64,000 nucleotides of DNA from contig CAVZHQ010000007.1 of NCBI GenBank assembly GCA_963775125.1, positions 1,116,001 through 1,180,000 on the forward strand, given 5' to 3'. The notes beneath the pieces are model-generated. The model had not been told where the DNA came from. It saw only the letters and a list, made by a program, of their open reading frames with translations, and made no database searches. This document shows positions 62,275 through 64,000 of the stretch, piece by piece. Origin of the DNA: JAHECQ01 sp963775125. Its GTDB lineage: Bacteria > Actinomycetota > Acidimicrobiia > Acidimicrobiales > SZUA-35. A program made the translations under genes and the position numbers. Numbering within the stretch: position 1 is the stretch's first letter; every line of letters starts with the position of its first letter.

Positions 62275-64000
62275 CATCAGGGGCTGGCCCCGACAACGGA
62301 CCGCTCAGCGGTTTGCGGGTGATCGACCTCACCGACGACCTCGGCCGGTTCGGCACCAAACTGCTCGCCGAGGCAGGAGCCCAGGTAGTCCGGGCTGCGG
62401 GGCGAGGGGCGCGGGGTGGCTCGATGGTCGACCCCGCCGCCGATGCGCTGGGCGGCGTGCTCGACTGGTGGTACGACGCCGGCAAGACGCACGTGGCGAT
62501 GGATCTCGACACCGATCAGGGGCGAGCGGCGTATCGAGCGTTGGCGTTGCACGCCGACCTGATCGTCGAGAGCGAACGACCCGGACGGCTCACTGCGCTC
62601 GGCCTCGATCACGATGACCTCGTCGGCGTCAATCCGCAACTCACGCAGATCTCGCTCACGCCCTATGGGCGAACGGGTCCGTGGTCGCAGCACGAGAGCT
62701 CCGATCTCGTCGCCGGCGCCCTCGGAGGCGTGCTGTCCGTCACCGGCCTTCCCGATCAGCCGCTCAACTCGTGGGGCGGGCAGAACCACAACTTCGGTGG
62801 GTTCGCCGCGGCAATCTGTGGGCTTGCCGGTGTTCGGTCAGCCCGCCGAACCGGCGTCGGACAGCTGGTCGACCTCTCGCTGCACGAAGTTCTGACCGGG
62901 TCGATCGAGCACCTGTTCATGCAGTACTTCTACGACGACTTGTTACCGATGCCGAAGGTCGCCGGGCGTCATGGGTCGCTCCACTGGCTCGGCCTCTACG
63001 AGGTTGCGCCGGCCAGAACGGGCAACGTCATGATCACCCCGACCCCAGCGGCCCAGCCGATGGTGGACTGGATGATCGAGCGCGGTATCGATGCCGCTCG
63101 GCCGTTCAAGGGGGCTCCGGTCGAAGAGCTTCTGGGCAACGCCCCGGCGCTGATGGCCGCAATACGCTCGTTCCTGCTCACCGACGACGCCGGGCACGCT
63201 CTTCGTCGAGGCCCAGGCCCGCCACATCGCCTTCGGCGAAGTCCAGAGCGTCGCTCAGGCGGCCGACAACCCTCAGTACCGGTTCCGAGAGCTCTACCGC
63301 CGAGCGACGCTGCCCGGCGGCGAGGGCGAGGACGAGGTCGGCGTCACGATGCCCGCCCGGTTGGTCCGCTTCCGGGGAACCCCCGTCTCTGCTCCCCGGC
63401 CACCCCAGTCCGAAACCGATGTCGCCTCGGTCCTCGAGGATTGGCCGGTCCGTGGCGCCAGCGCCGTTCCAGCGCCTGGCGCCGCCCCGACCGACAAGCC
63501 ACTCGCCGGTGTACGCGTCCTCGACCTCAGTTGGGTGCTGGCCGGCCCCTTCGCCACCCGCATCCTGGGCGACCTCGGTGCCGACGTCATCAAGGTCCAG
63601 CACGAGGCCCGAGCCACGCTGGTCAACCAACCCGAGTATCCGTATTACACGGTGTGGAACCGTTCCAAACGGTCGGCCTCCATCGACCTCAAACATCCCG
63701 ACGCCCTCGACGCCATCCGCCGGCTGGTCGAACAGTCCGACGTCCTGGTCGAGAACTACAGCTCGGGCGTCCTGGCCCGTCTCGGCCTCGGGTACGACGA
63801 CGTGAAGGCCTGGAACGAGCGGTTGGTCTACGTGTCGATGTCGGGTCCCGGTCACGAGGGCCCGTGGAAAGACGTGATCAGCTACGCACCCACGATCCAC
63901 GCATTGTGTGGCCTCACCCACCTCACCAATCCCGAAGGACGCGGCGACGTCGGCTGTGGATTCTCGCTCAACGACCACGCCGCAGGCTTCGCGTCGGCCT
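62271..64000 (+). CDS. Class III CoA-transferase (CaiB/BaiF), double-domain, truncated by window (one frameshift)
   Basis: At least 575 residues; the end is outside the window. Domain 1 starts LSGLRVIDLTDDLGRFGTKLLAEAGAQVVRAAGRG and has LTPYGRTGPWSQHESSDLVAGALGGVL. The frame changes at 63190-63193 (CGGGCAC); restoring CG gives TLFVEAQARHIAFGEVQSVAQAADNPQYRFRELY. Domain 2 begins LAGVRVLDLSWVLAGPFATRILGDLGADVIKVQ and has SVLVENYSSGVLARLGLGYDDVKA. Same double architecture as 1014-3479. The SDR starts it by overlap (ATGA). It transfers CoA between acyl chains; substrate unknown. Confidence 0.88.
   Translation, partial: MTSGAGPDNGPLSGLRVIDLTDDLGRFGTKLLAEAGAQVVRAAGRGARGGSMVDPAADALGGVLDWWYDAGKTHVAMDLDTDQGRAAYRALALHADLIVESERPGRLTALGLDHDDLVGVNPQLTQISLTPYGRTGPWSQHESSDLVAGALGGVLSVTGLPDQPLNSWGGQNHNFGGFAAAICGLAGVRSARRTGVGQLVDLSLHEVLTGSIEHLFMQYFYDDLLPMPKVAGRHGSLHWLGLYEVAPARTGNVMITPTPAAQPMVDWMIERGIDAARPFKGAPVEELLGNAPALMAAIRSFLLTDDAGHALRRGPGPPHRLRRSPERRSGGRQPSVPVPRALPPSDAARRRGRGRGRRHDARPVGPLPGNPRLCSPATPVRNRCRLGPRGLAGPWRQRRSSAWRRPDRQATRRCTRPRPQLGAGRPLRHPHPGRPRCRRHQGPARGPSHAGQPTRVSVLHGVEPFQTVGLHRPQTSRRPRRHPPAGRTVRRPGRELQLGRPGPSRPRVRRREGLERAVGLRVDVGSRSRGPVERRDQLRTHDPRIVWPHPPHQSRRTRRRRLWILAQRPRRRLRVG

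Overview
The window is high-GC DNA with strong G/C third positions and dense, often overlapping genes (ATGA, GTGA or TGATG junctions). The gene content suggests an uncultured-type actinobacterium, most likely class Acidimicrobiia: F420-type luciferase-like oxidoreductases, DUF222/HNH endonuclease, DUF3817, HelD, secreted proteins ending in DUF4214 modules, and many acyl-CoA enzymes. The taxonomic call is inference from gene content; no rRNA or tRNA gene was seen.

Layout. 1-4.9 kb: end of a polysaccharide deacetylase, a thioesterase, a double-domain class III CoA-transferase, a nucleoside hydrolase and a small membrane protein. 4.9-12.1 kb: a GAF-histidine kinase-receiver hybrid divergent from a run holding a 2OG-Fe(II) oxygenase, a LysE exporter, an N,N-dimethylformamidase-like protein and two enoyl-CoA hydratases. 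12.2-20.5 kb: two secreted DUF4214 proteins flank a flavin reductase, an acyl-CoA dehydrogenase, an SDR, an SMP-30 hydrolase, an alcohol dehydrogenase and an SRPBCC protein. 20.5-31.9 kb: acetoacetate decarboxylase-like protein, two luciferase-like enzymes, nitronate monooxygenase, MBL hydrolase, NUDIX, rhodanese, a BisC/TorA-type molybdoenzyme, PPOX protein, SDR and an HsaA-like monooxygenase. 32-40.6 kb: aminotransferase, amidase, a decayed kelch gene, DUF222-HNH endonuclease, NUDIX, a nitroreductase-PEBP fusion and a transglycosylase/M15 peptidase. 40.8-45.4 kb: paaX-paaABCDE, the phenylacetyl-CoA epoxidase operon with its repressor. 45.5-64 kb: desaturase, quinone oxidoreductase, amidase, acyl-CoA dehydrogenase, F420-type enzyme, split HelD, arylamine acetyltransferase, phosphatase, FadJ-like fusion, monomeric isocitrate dehydrogenase, TesB, nitroreductase, SDR, and a second double CoA-transferase cut by the window end.

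Together the genes describe an aerobic heterotroph that activates, epoxidises or beta-oxidises aromatic and fatty acids and hydrolyses amides. I found no clear phage, insertion sequence, CRISPR array or defence island.

Three signals cut across the annotation. (1) About 16 frameshift junctions break otherwise full-length genes; nine are repaired by adding back a single CG at a CG-rich spot, and the repaired lengths of PaaX, PaaC, PaaD and HsaA match their families. Sequencing or assembly error is the simplest reading, so apparent pseudogenes and the apparent PaaD-PaaE fusion should not be taken at face value. (2) Short tandem duplications (10-18 bp, once 61 bp) repeatedly sit at or just before start codons. 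(3) Several intergenic palindromes recur, including one family at 25.3 and 54.4 kb, and a perfect 22-bp hairpin lies inside the dimethylformamidase-like coding region.
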